A DNA stretch of 64,000 nt from Antedon bifida (Eukaryota; Echinodermata; Crinoidea; Comatulida; Antedonidae), in the NCBI GenBank assembly GCA_963402885.1, contig OY727096.1:2914001-2978000 (forward strand), given 5' to 3'. The notes under the pieces were generated by a model, which did not search any database, was not told the DNA's origin, and saw only the letters and a list, made by a program, of their open reading frames with translations. Of this stretch, positions 54,001-64,000 are shown one piece after another. Made by a program: the position numbers and the translations under genes. The stretch's first letter is position 1. Each line of letters begins with the position of its first letter.

Positions 54001-57000
54001 ATTGAAGGAACGCTCACTGATTTAAACACTGAAGAATTGCCCACAAATGTAACAACAATTGAAGGAACGTTCACTGATTTAAACACTGAAGAATCGCCAA
54101 TAGATGCAACAACAATTGAAGGAACGTTCACTGATTTAAACACTGAAGAATTGCCAAGAGGTGTAACAACAATTGAAGGAACGTTCACTGATTTAAACAC
54201 TGAAGAATCGTCAATAGATGCAACAACAATTGAAGGAACTTTCACTGATTTAAACACTAAAAAATCGCCATTAGACGCAACAACCATTGAAGGAACGTTT
54301 ACTGATTTAAACACTGAAGAATTGCCAATAGATGCAACAACAATTGATGGAACGTTCACTGATTTAAACACTGAAGAATCGCCAATAGATGCAACAACAA
54401 TTGGTGGAACGTTCACTGATTTAAACACTAAAGAATCGCCAATAGATACAACAACAATTGAAGGAACGTTCACTGATTTAAACACTGAAGAATCGCCAAT
54501 AGATGCAACAACAATTGGTGGAACATTCACTGATTTAAACACTAAAGAATCGCCAATAGATACAACAACAATTGAAGGAACGTTCACTGATTTAAACACT
54601 GAAGAATTGCCAATAGATGCAACAACAATTGATGGAACGTTCACTGATTTAAACACTGAAGAATCGCCAATAGATGCAACAACAATTGGTGGAACGTTCA
54701 CTGATTTAAACACTGAAGAATCGCCAAGAGGTGTAACAACAATTGAAGGAACGTTCACTGATTTAAACACTGAAGAATTGCCAATAGATGCAACAACAAT
54801 TGATGGAACGTTCACTGATTTAAACACTGAAGAATCGCCAATAGATGCAACAACAATTGGTGGAACATTCACTGATTTAAACACTAAAGAATCGCCAATA
54901 GATACAACAACAATTGAAGGAACGTTCACTGATTTAAACACTAAAGAATTGCCAATAGATGCAACAACAATTGGTGGAACATTCACTGATTTAAACACTA
55001 AAGAATCGCCAATAGATGCAACAACAATTGAAAGAACGTTCACTGATATAAATACTGAAGAATTGCCAATAGACGCAACAACATTCGAAGGAACGTTCAC
55101 TGATTTAAACACTGAAGAATCGCCAATAGATGCAACAACAATTGAAGGAACGTTCACTGATTTAAACACTGAAGAATCGCCCACAGATGCGACAACAATT
55201 GAAGGGTCGTTCACTGACTTAAACACTGAAGAATCGCCAATAGATGCGACAACAATTGAAGGAACGTTCACTGATTTAAACACTGAAGAATCGCCCACAG
55301 ATGTAACAACAATTGAAGGAACGTTCACTGATTTAAACACTGAAGAATCGCCAATAGATGCAACAACAATTGAAGGAACGTTCACTGATTTAAACACTGA
55401 CGAATCGCCAATAGATGCGACAACAATTGAAGGAACGTTTACTGATTTAAACACTGAAGAATCGCCAATAGATGCAACAACAATTGAAGGAACGTTCACT
55501 GATTTAAAGACTGAAGAATCGCCAATAGATGCGACAACAATTGAAGGAACGTTTACTGATTTAAACACTGAAGAATCGCCAATAGATGCAACAACAATTG
55601 AAAGAACGTTCACTGATTTAAATACTGAAGAATCGCCCACAGATGCAACAACAATTGAAGGAACGTTCACTGATTTAAACACTGAAGAATCGCCAATAGA
55701 TGCAACAACAATTGATGGAACATTTACTGATTTAAACACTGAAGAATCGCCAATAGATCCAACAACAATTGGTGGCACATTCACTGATTTAAACACTGAC
55801 GAATCGCCAATAGATGCAACAACAATTGAAAGAACGTTCACTGATTTAAACACTGAAGATTCACCAATAGATGCAACAACAATTGAAGGAACATTCACTG
55901 ATTTAAAGACTGAAGAATCGCCAATAGATGCAACAACAATTGAAGGAACGTTCACTGATTTAAACACTGAAGAATCGCCAATAGATGCAACAACAATTGA
56001 AGGAACTTTCACTGATTTAAACACTGAAGAATCGCCAATAGATGCAACAACAATTGAAGGAACTTTCACTGATTTAAACACTGAAGAATCGCCAATTGAT
56101 GCAACAACATTCAAAGGAACAATCACTGATTTAAAGACTGACGAATCGCCAATAGATGCAACAACATTTGAAGGAACATTCACTGATTTAAACACTGAAG
56201 AATCGCCCACAGGAATAACAGAAATTGAAGGAAGGCTTACATTTTCAAAAACCGAAGAACCATACACAGAGGCCACCAAAAGTGAAGTCGAGTTTACTGA
56301 ATTACTAAACACCGAAGAACCATTCACAGAGGCAACAGAAATTGAAGGAGAGTTCACTGAATTATTAAACACCGAAGAACCATTCACAGAGGCAACAGAA
56401 ATTGAAGGAGAGTTTACTGAATTATTAAACACCGAAGAACCATTTACAGAGGCAACAGAAATTGAAGGAGAGTTCACTGAATTACTAAACACTGAAGAAC
56501 CATTTACAGAGCCAACAGAAATTGAAGGAAAGTTCACTGAACTATTAAACACTGAAGAACCATTCACAAAGGCAACAGAGATTGAAGGCGAGTTCACTGA
56601 ATTACTAAACACCGAAGAACCATTTACAGATGCAACAGAAATTGAAGGGCAGTTCACTGAATTATTAAACACCGAAGAACCATTTACAGAGCCAACAGAA
56701 ATTGAAGGAGAGTTTACTGAATTACTAAACACCGAAGAACCATTTACAGAGGCGACAGAAATTGAAGGCGAGTTCACTGAATTACTAAACACCGAAGAAC
56801 CATTTACAGAGGCGACAGAAATTGAAGCAGAGTTCACTGAGTTACTAAACACCGAAGAACCATTTACAGAGGCAACAGAAATTAAAGGAGAGTTAACTGA
56901 ATTATTAAACACTGAAGAACCATTTACAGAGGCAACAGAAATTGAAGGAGAGTTCACTGAATTAATAAACACCGAAGAACCATTTACAGAGGCAACAGAA

Positions 57001-60000
57001 ATTGAAGGAGAGTTCACTGAATTAATAAACACCGAAGAACCATTCACAGAGGCAACAGAAATTAAAGGAGAGTTCACTGAATTACTAAACACCGAAGAAC
57101 CATTTACAGAGGCAACAGAAATTGAAGGAGAGTTCACTGAATTACTAAACACCGAAGAACCATTTACAGAGACAACAGAAATTGAAGGAGAATTCACTGA
57201 ATTGTTAAACACCGAAGAACCATTTACAGAGGCAACAGAAATTGAAGGAGAGTTCACTGAATTAATAAACACCGAAGAACCATTCACAGAGGCAACAGAA
57301 ATTAAAGGAGAGTTCACTGAATTACTAAACACCGAAGAACCATTTACAGAGGCAACAGAAATTGAAGGAGAGTTCACTGAATTGTTAAACACCGAAGAAC
57401 CATTTACAGAGGCAACAGAAATTGAAGGAGAGTTCACTGAATTACTGAACACCGAAGAACCATTTACAGAGGCAACAGAAATTGAAGGACAGTTCACTGA
57501 ATTACTAAACACTAAAGAACCATTCACAGAGGCAACAGAGATTGAAGGAGAGTTAACTGAATTATTAAACACTGAAGAACCATTTACAGAGGCGACAGAA
57601 ATTGAAGGAGAGTTCACTGAATTACTAAACACCGAAGAACCATTTACAGAGGCAACAGAAATTGAAGGAGAGTTTACTGAATTATTAAACACCGAAGAAC
57701 CATTTACAGAGCCAACAGAAATTGAAGGAAAGTTCACTGAACTAATAAACACTGAAGAACCATTCACAGAGGCAACAGAGATTGAAGGCGAGTTCACTGA
57801 ATTACTAAACACCGAAGAACCATTCACAGAGGCAACAGAAATTGAAGGACAGTTCACTGAATTACTAAACACTAAAGAACCATTCACAGAGGCAACAGAG
57901 ATTGAAGGAGAGTTAACTGAATTATTTAACACTGAAGAACCATTTACAGAGGCGACAGAAATTGAAGGAGAGTTCACTGAATTACTAAACACCGAAGAAC
58001 CATTTACAGAGGCAACAGAAATTGAAGGAGAGTTCACTGAATTACTAAACACCGAAGAACCATTTACAGAGGCAACAGAAATTGAAGGAAAGTTCACTGA
58101 ACTATTAAACACTGAAGAACCATTTACAGAGCCAACAGAAATTGAAGGAGAGTTTACTGAATTACTAAACACTGAAGAACCATTTACAGAGCCAACAGAA
58201 ATTGAAGGAAAGTTCACTGAACTATTAAACACTGAAGAACCATTCACAAAGGCAACAGAGATTGAAGGCGAGTTCACTGAATTACTAAACACCGAAGAAC
58301 CATTCACAGGGGCAACAGAGATTGAAGGGGAGTTCACTGAATTACTAAACACTAAAGAACCATTTACAGAGGCAACAGAAATCGAGGGAGAGTTCACTAA
58401 ATTATTAAACACCGAAGAACCATTTACAGAGGCAACAGAAATTGAAGGAGAATTCACTGAATTATTAAACACCGAAGAACCATTCACAGAGGCAACAGAA
58501 AATAAAGGAGAGTTCACTGAATTATTAAACACCGAAGAACCATTTACAGAGGCAACAGAAATTGAAGGAGAGTTCACTGAATTACTGAACACCGAAGAAC
58601 CATTTACAGAGGCAACAGAAATTGAAGGACAGTTCACTGAATTACTAAACACTAAAGAACCATTCACAGAGGCAACAGAGATTGAAGGAGAGTTAACTGA
58701 ATTATTAAACACTGAAGAACCATTTACAGAGGCGACAGAAATTGAAGGAGAGTTCACTGAATTACTAAACACCGAAGAACCATTTACAGAGGCAACAGAA
58801 ATTGAAGGAGAGTTTACTGAATTATTAAACACCGAAGAACCATTTACAGAGCCAACAGAAATTGAAGGAAAGTTCACTGAACTAATAAACACTGAAGAAC
58901 CATTCACAGAGGCAACAGAGATTGAAGGCGAGTTCACTGAATTACTAAACACCGAAGAACCATTCACAGAGGCAACAGAAATTGAAGGACAGTTCACTGA
59001 ATTACTAAACACTAAAGAACCATTCACAGAGGCAACAGAGATTGAAGGAGAGTTAACTGAATTATTTAACACTGAAGAACCATTTACAGAGGCGACAGAA
59101 ATTGAAGGAGAGTTCACTGAATTACTAAACACCGAAGAACCATTTACAGAGGCAACAGAAATTGAAGGAGAGTTCACTGAATTACTAAACACCGAAGAAC
59201 CATTTACAGAGGCAACAGAAATTGAAGGAAAGTTCACTGAACTATTAAACACTGAAGAACCATTTACAGAGCCAACAGAAATTGAAGGAGAGTTTACTGA
59301 ATTACTAAACACTGAAGAACCATTTACAGAGCCAACAGAAATTGAAGGAAAGTTCACTGAACTATTAAACACTGAAGAACCATTCACAAAGGCAACAGAG
59401 ATTGAAGGCGAGTTCACTGAATTACTAAACACCGAAGAACCATTCACAGGGGCAACAGAGATTGAAGGGGAGTTCACTGAATTACTAAACACTAAAGAAC
59501 CATTTACAGAGGCAACAGAAATCGAGGGAGAGTTCACTAAATTATTAAACACCGAAGAACCATTTACAGAGGCAACAGAAATTGAAGGAGAATTCACTGA
59601 ATTATTAAACACCGAAGAACCATTCACAGAGGCAACAGAAAATAAAGGAGAGTTCACTGAATTATTAAACACCGAAGAACCATTTACAGAGGCAACAGAA
59701 ATTGAAGCAGAGTTCACTGAACTAATAAACACCGAAGAACCATTTACAGAGGCAACAGAAATTGAAGGAGAGTTTACTGAATTACTAAACACCGAAGAAC
59801 CATTTACAGATGCAACAGAAATTGAAGGAAAGTTCACTGAACTATTAAACACCGAAGAACCATTCACAGAAGTGACAGAAATTGAAGGAGAGTTCACTGA
59901 ATTACTAAACACCGAAGAACTATTTACAGATGCAACCGAAATTGAAGGAGAGTTCACTGAACTATTAAACACTGAAGAACCATTCACAGAGGCAACAGAA

Positions 60001-63000
60001 ATTGAAGAAGAGTTCACTGAATTATTAAACACCGAAGAACCATTCACAGAAGTGACAGAAATTGATAGAGAGTTCACTGAATTACTAAACACCGAAGAAC
60101 CATTCACAGAGGCAACAGAGATTGAAGGCGAGTTCACTGAATTACTAAACACCGAGGAACCATTTACAGAGGCAACAGAAATTGAAGAAGAGTTCACTGA
60201 ATTACTAAACACCGAAGAACCATTTACAGATGCAACCGAAATTGAAGGAGAGTTCACTGAACTATTAAACACCGAAGAACCATTCACAGAGGCAACAGAA
60301 ATTGAAGAAGAGTTCACTGAAGTATTAAACACTGAAGAACCATTCACAGAGGCAACAGAAATTGAAGAAGAGTTCACTGAAGTATTAAACACTGAAGAAC
60401 CATTTACAGAGGCAACAGAAATTGAAGGAGAGTTCACTGAATTATTAAACACCGAAGAACCATTTACAGAGGCAACAGAAATTGAAGGAGAGTTCACTGA
60501 ATTATTAAACACCGAAGAACCATTTACAGAGGCAACAGAAATTGAAGAAGAGTTTACTGAATTACTAAACACCGAAGAACCATTTACAGAGCCAACAGAA
60601 ATTGAAGGAGAGTTCACTGAATTATTAAACACCGAAGAACCATTTACAGAGGCAACAGAAATTGAAGAAGAGTTTACTGAATTACTAAACACCGAAGAAC
60701 CATTTACAGAGGCAACAGAGATTGAAGGAGAGTTCACTGAATTACTAAACACCGAAGAACCATTCACAGAGGCGACAGAAATTGAAGGAGAGTTCACTGA
60801 ATTACTAAACACCGAAGAACCATTCCCAGAGCTTACTGCTACAACATCCACCTCTGACCAGCCGTTAACTGAATTATCTACATCTGCAGCATCAACATCT
60901 GAAATGTTTACTGAAGTATCAATAACAACAGACTCATCCACAACAGAGGCAGCCACAACTGAAGTATCAACAACTGAAGCGTCAACAACAGAAGCGTCAA
61001 CGACAGAAGCAGCGAAAAAAGAACCATCAACGACAGAAGCGTCAACGACAGAAGCAGCGAAAAAAGAACCATCAACGACAGAACCATCAACGACAGAAGC
61101 ACCAACGACAGACACATTAACAACTGAAGTATCAACAACAGAAACATTAACAACATCAGCGGCCACAACTGAAGCTTCAACAACATATGCATCATCGACA
61201 ATGGCACCAACGACAGAAGCACCAACGACAGAAGCACCAACGACAGAAGCACCAACGACAGAAGCAGCGACGACAGAAGCACCAACGACTGAAGCACCAA
61301 CGACAGAAGCACCAACAACTGAATTATCAACAACTGAAATATTAACAACAGCAGCGGCCACAACTGAAGCATCAACAACAGATGCATCATCGACAAAGGC
61401 ACCAACGACAGAAGCATCAACAACTAAATCAACAACAGAAGCTGCAACAACTGAAGTATCAACAACAAAAGCAGCAACAACTGAAGTATCAACAACAAAA
61501 GCAGCAACAACTGAAGTATTAACGACACTGATATCAACAACACTGCCTGCAGGTAGACCTAATTTGTAATATATTTAACCACTACAAAAACCACAAAAAA
61601 TGTAACTTTTTCTAACAGTAGTATTTATTACTAATAATATATATTTTCAGATATCGATCCTCCTGCCGTGTCGTGTCCAAACAATGTATCCACCATTTTA
61701 AATGAGGGTGCTGGAATGACGGTTGTAAACTATACAGCAGCTGCAACTGACAATGTTGGTATTACCTCTGAAAGTTTTGATATACCTTCGGGTTCAATGT
61801 TTAGCTTCGGTGAAACCATTGTAACTTTTACAGCTTTTGATGAAGCTGGAAATGTAGGGAATTGCTCATTCACTGTCATAGTAGTTGGTAAGTTTAACTT
61901 TATCAAATGTCATTTGCTTGTTTTTATTTATTACACTTGAATTGAAGTTCAATTGTTCGACAGTTGTACCATATAAATAATTTATTAAATATAAACTGCT
62001 TGCCTTATTATTATATTTACACTTATGATTAATTAAAGTGTGTATTCCTTTTAGTAGCAATCTTTCAATAGTTTCATATACAGTATTTGTGTAATGTTGA
62101 CTTAATAATTATTATTTAAATAACGTATCTGCAGTGTGGATATAGTTGTTTCCATTTCTTCCAATCTGTCAACAGTTAATGCATATACTGTATTTCTTTA
62201 CTGTATAAGTTACTTATTCTATGCATAATTTATTGATACAATACAAAAGAAAATATCTTTTATCAAATTTCCAGTAATGTATATTACAGTGTTATTGTCC
62301 TGCTTTTTATTTAAGACACTGGACTCGCTAAGATAATTTCATTATAAAAAGACATTATTGAACTTTTCGTTTAATACACTGATAACTTAATTACGAAAAT
62401 AATGACAATATTACATTATTGCGGTTTCAATTTTTCCATTTAAGACAACGAGGCTCCTATGGTAACTTGCCCCGGTAATATAACCACTAATTTAACGGAT
62501 GGCGCCAAAACAGTTGTAATAAACTACATGGCAACTGCAACTGACAACGTAGAAGTTGCCTCAGAAACCTTTAGCGTTCCTGCTGGTTCCATGTTTGCTG
62601 TTGGCGAAACTGAGGTCACTTTTACGGCAATCGACGTTGCTGGTAACACAAAAGACTGCACATTTACGATCACAGTCCAAGGTAAGTAGATGGAATATTT
62701 GATTAACATTTGATTAATTTATTTGATTAATTAGTATCAATCATGAATAGGTATATACCTCATGTGTAGGTATAAAAATAGTAACTCCATGGTGTTAATA
62801 ACGCGAGTTAGAATCTTTAATTCAATATTTCAATATCTAATCATGACCCCAATGATTCCTTTCTCTTATTTACGTTTTCTTGTTTTTGTATTGTATTACT
62901 GTTTCTTATTGTTTATTATTCTTGTATTATTTGTCTTCCATTATTGAATAAATGTTATTGAAATTGAATTGAAATTGATCTTATTATTATGAGGTATTTA

Positions 63001-63915
63001 TCATTCAATTGAATCCATTTTGATAGATTTTGAAGATCCAACGATCACATGTCCTCTATTTCCTGTCGTTGAAACCGATCCCAGAAGCCCAGAAGCCATT
63101 GTCGTCTGGGTTATCCAAGTCGAAGATAACTCTGGTGACGTAACTACATCGTCATCTCATTCGCCGGGTGATAGCTTTCCAATTGGACGTACAACTGTAC
63201 TATATGTTGCCACAGACTCCTCGGGAAATGTTGCAGAATGTTCCTTTGATTTAAATGTCGAAGGTGAGAACACGCAGGTCTTTTTGTGAACAAATAACAA
63301 CAATTATAAATTCATTTGAGTGATCCCCAGTGGAATGTCTGCCGTCGTATATATTATTAGAAAGATTGACAAAACGTAAAGCACTTTCTACACTATCAAA
63401 CTTTATGTGACAAAAAATGTGATTTGTCCATACATGGATACGATGACGTCATAACATTACCATATTTGGGGATAGCACTACCATATTTGGTCAAACTAGT
63501 TTGTAGACAGAGCTTAACACTCAAAACCTACAGTATTGGTAAAAATCAATATGTCTCTTTTCTGAAACAAAACCAATAGTAATTTTTTTATTCAGATTAT
63601 TAAAAAAAACATAAACAACGGATTCATGCAATCTTTTTACTGGTAAACAGTTAAAATTCATATTTAAATATTAATGATTGTTTTCAGATAAAGAAATCCC
63701 AAATCTTGTATGCCCTAGTAACGTTGTTAGCGACATTGACAGAAGCGTTACCTGGGAAGTTCCAGAACCTGACGATAACTCAGGAGAAGAAGTTACCTTA
63801 TCTGCTTCTGCATCTCCTGACGATGAATGGGAAGTTGGCACATATTCAGTTACATATACTGCTACTGATATATATGAGAATACTGCAACATGTTCTTTTA
63901 TGGTTTCTGTTATTG
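47937..63915 (+). CDS. secreted YWTD-propeller / mucin-repeat / HYR protein, 3' end beyond window
   Basis: Ten exons in consistent phase: 47937-48009, 48378-48653, 49474-49630, 50001-50128, 50852-51103, 51266-61552, 61651-61887, 62445-62681, 63027-63263, 63688-63915. The start gives a clean signal peptide (MMFITTIQLWLCFLVGLL). Five YWTD-like motifs follow (VYWVE, LFWTD, IVWST, IYWGD, LYWTQ), suggesting one LDLR-B-type beta-propeller. Next is a giant Thr/Glu-rich repeat region likely to be O-glycosylated, then HYR domains, immunoglobulin-like modules of extracellular proteins. The gene would encode over 4,000 residues, but TAA at 52396-52398 would stop it after residue 672. Function unknown: a matrix, mucus or adhesion role fits the domains. 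A close relative cannot be named. Confidence 0.85.
48085..48246 (-). mobile_element. MITE family A, - orientation
   Basis: TTAAGCCTTGTCTACACTAT on the left and GATAGTGTAGACAGGGCTTA on the right, in intron 1 of the YWTD/HYR gene. Confidence 0.85.
48378..48653 (+). CDS. exon 2: first YWTD-like blade
   Basis: Residues 25-116, acceptor TTCAATAG, donor GTAAGT. Contains VDFHRRMCAVYWVEEF, a YWTD-type strand, preceded by an acidic stretch. Confidence 0.8.
49017..49440. repeat. pyrimidine-rich minisatellite, about 18-bp unit
   Basis: Over 20 imperfect units of CATTTTCATCCCATTCCA type (also CTTCCCATTCCACATTTT), strongly strand-biased for C and T, ending just before exon 3 and running into its polypyrimidine tract. 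Confidence 0.85.
49474..49630 (+). CDS. exon 3: second YWTD blade
   Basis: Residues 117-168. LSVDVRTNQLFWTDSASQTI followed by ADLNGENREVL and IQPLSIAV is a textbook LDLR class B repeat. Acceptor TCCATAG, donor GTACGT. A MITE fragment starts about 10 bp later. Confidence 0.92.
49640..49756 (-). mobile_element. MITE family A, shortened copy next to a donor
   Basis: AGATCTGTCCACACTATC on the left and GACAGTGTAAACAGAGCTTA on the right, with much of the core deleted. Starts about 10 bp after the exon 3 boundary. Confidence 0.8.
50001..50128 (+). CDS. exon 4: third YWTD-like blade
   Basis: Residues 169-211 with LIVWSTGG, AAFNGSSVITLLE and IQPISVFIAP. The YWTD core is degenerate. Acceptor TTTTATAG, donor GTAAGT. 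Confidence 0.88.
50129..50851 (+). other. intron 4 of the YWTD/HYR gene
   Basis: AT-rich with some TACAGTACTGTA-type short palindromes near 50500-50540. No coding sequence or transposon recognised. Confidence 0.5.
50852..51103 (+). CDS. exon 5: fourth and fifth YWTD blades
   Basis: Residues 212-295. PDRIYWGDTVARMISYLEL and QNLYWTQLNEDRIFRAD are two LDLR-B-like repeats. Acceptor TTGATAG, donor GTAGGC. Confidence 0.9.
51266..61552 (+). CDS. exon 6: giant mucin-like repeat exon with one internal stop
   Basis: A 10,287-bp exon (residues 296-3724 of the uninterrupted frame), acceptor AAATTACAG, donor GTAGAC after 61552, phase 1 in and out. It consists of Thr/Glu-rich tandem repeats and lacks Cys. 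The frame is open from the acceptor to the donor except for TAA at 52396-52398 in the 15th unit of the first array, where sister units have GAA. Repeats of this sort with high Thr are typical mucin-type O-glycosylation regions. Confidence 0.85.
51409..53478 (+). repeat. coding array A: 30 units of 69 bp
   Basis: 23-residue unit containing TTELLAEKSTAQNPTT followed by DVETTKA or EVETTKA. Unit starts fall exactly every 69 bp from 51409. The first unit is the most divergent. Within it a 138-bp dimer is repeated three times at about 53040-53460. Confidence 0.95.
53488..56223 (+). repeat. coding array B: 48 units of 57 bp
   Basis: 19-residue unit IEGTFTDLNTEESPIDATT with variants at a few positions (E/G/D at the second residue, S/L before P, IDA/TDA/TNV/RGV). 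Units start every 57 bp from 53488 to 56167. Confidence 0.95.
56224..60840 (+). repeat. coding array C: one 57-bp bridge unit then 76 units of 60 bp
   Basis: 20-residue unit IEGEFTELLNTEEPFTEATE. The unit is alignable with array B but one codon longer. The bridge unit at 56224-56280 is still 57 bp yet already has the TEEPYTEAT half. It contains a perfect 1,140-bp tandem duplication (57421-58560 and 58561-59700). Confidence 0.95.
60841..61552 (+). repeat. coding array D: short TTEAS/TTEAP repeats
   Basis: About 230 residues dominated by five-residue units TTEAS, TTEAP, TTEVS with occasional AAKKEPS inserts, a typical mucin-like Thr/Ser/Pro region just before the HYR exons. Confidence 0.9.
61651..61887 (+). 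CDS. exon 7: HYR domain 1
   Basis: 237 bp, phase 1 to 1. DIDPPAVSCPNNVS opens the domain; TATDNVG-like, GSMFSFGETIVTFTAFDEAG and NCSFTVIV follow, with the two HYR cysteines. Acceptor ATTTTCAG, donor GTAAGT. Confidence 0.94.
61888..62444 (+). other. intron 7 of the YWTD/HYR gene
   Basis: AT-rich intron between HYR 1 and HYR 2. No repeat or coding signal recognised. Confidence 0.5.
62445..62681 (+). CDS. exon 8: HYR domain 2
   Basis: 237 bp, phase 1 to 1: APMVTCPGNITTNLTDGA, ATATDNVEVASETF, VGETEVTFTAIDVAGNT, DCTFTITV. Close in sequence to HYR 1, suggesting exon duplication. Acceptor TTTAAG, donor GTAAGT. Confidence 0.94.
62780..62985 (+). mobile_element. LINE 3'-tail fragment
   Basis: Ends TGAATAAATGTTATTGAAAT followed by TGAATTGAAATTG, a short (ATTGAA)-like microsatellite tail typical of CR1/L2-type LINEs and similar to the tail at 43020-43045. 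No protein-coding part remains. Confidence 0.55.
63027..63263 (+). CDS. exon 9: HYR domain 3
   Basis: 237 bp, phase 1 to 1: DPTITCPLFPVVETD, VEDNSGDVTTSSSHSPGDSF, GRTTVLYVATDSSGNVAECS. More diverged from HYR 1 and 2. Acceptor TTGATAG, donor GTGAGA. Confidence 0.93.
63378..63516 (-). mobile_element. MITE family A, diverged copy
   Basis: AAAGCACTTTCTACACTATC on the left; the right end GTTTGTAGACAGAGCTTA has lost ATAGT. In the intron before HYR 4. Confidence 0.8.
63688..63915 (+). CDS. exon 10: HYR domain 4 (last exon visible)
   Basis: 228 bp, phase 1 to 1: PNLVCPSNVVSDID, PDDNSGEEVTLSASASPDDE, VGTYSVTYTATDIYENTATC. Donor GTACGT after 63915, so the gene continues past the window. Confidence 0.92.
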
Positions 63916-64000
63916 GTACGTTCTGCTATATTTCATTTTCTTCATTAGATCTTACTTAGACCGGGACATACCCGGACATATATGACTAGATTCCTCCATA

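Noticed and set aside
52395-61361. 2,988-codon minus-strand open frame as a gene
   Set aside because: It is the shadow of the sense repeat exon: no signal, no domain, low-complexity VNVSSVVAS-type composition, and openness follows from the lack of Tyr/His/Gln codons in the sense frame. The sense frame has splice sites, a propeller upstream and HYR exons downstream.
60908-61423. 171-codon Leu-rich minus-strand frame resembling a membrane protein
   Set aside because: It is the TTEAS/TTEAP repeat read backwards in another frame; Leu-richness comes from the codon composition.
47937-63915. two separate genes, a YWTD protein and a HYR protein
   Set aside because: Phases join cleanly (1 to 1) from the propeller exon into the repeat exon and on into the HYR exons, and no start, promoter or poly-A signal is evident between them. 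The TAA at 52396 is the only contrary evidence.

Overview
This is metazoan nuclear DNA: AT-rich, intron-dense and full of transposons, with GT-AG spliced genes. The coding content points to an invertebrate deuterostome, most likely an echinoderm. The clues are a single complete HECW-type HECT ubiquitin ligase, a secreted YWTD/mucin/HYR protein of a style common in echinoderms and other non-vertebrate deuterostomes, CR1-like LINEs with an NPG-type N-terminus, and many TAGGCCTA palindromes. The species cannot be named from sequence alone.

Layout. Positions 1-3.2 kb are non-coding and hold two MITEs, one with a clear 8-bp target duplication. From 4050 to 44234 (+) lies one complete gene of 25 coding exons. 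Every splice junction I placed keeps phase, giving 1,601 codons: HECW N-terminal domain, C2, a long disordered exon, WW1, helical box, WW2 and a full HECT domain with the catalytic Cys at residue 1569. Its introns carry most of the repeats. Intron 23 (8.1 kb) is almost entirely LINE debris: one decayed CR1-like element, and a second LINE interrupted by a third, 5'-truncated LINE flanked by a 14-bp target-site duplication.

After about 3.7 kb of 3'UTR and intergenic DNA, a second + strand gene begins at 47937 and runs off the window. It encodes a signal peptide, five YWTD-like propeller motifs on four small exons, one giant 10.3-kb exon of Thr/Glu-rich tandem repeats, and then one HYR domain per exon (four visible). 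The giant exon has 30 units of 69 bp, 48 of 57 bp, one bridging unit, 76 of 60 bp and a short TTEAS-like tail. It is open throughout except for one TAA at 52396, which looks like a GAA codon changed by one base.

At least 23 copies of one roughly 160-bp palindromic MITE are scattered through both genes in both orientations, some within 10 bp of splice donors. A second palindromic family has about six copies. The two genes have no obvious functional link: one is a cytosolic ubiquitin ligase, the other an extracellular mucin-like protein. The points most worth testing are the interrupted giant exon and its repeat history, two phase-compatible alternative first exons in HECW intron 8, the nested LINEs, a 2A-like motif in a LINE, and a hammerhead-like core in a LINE tail.
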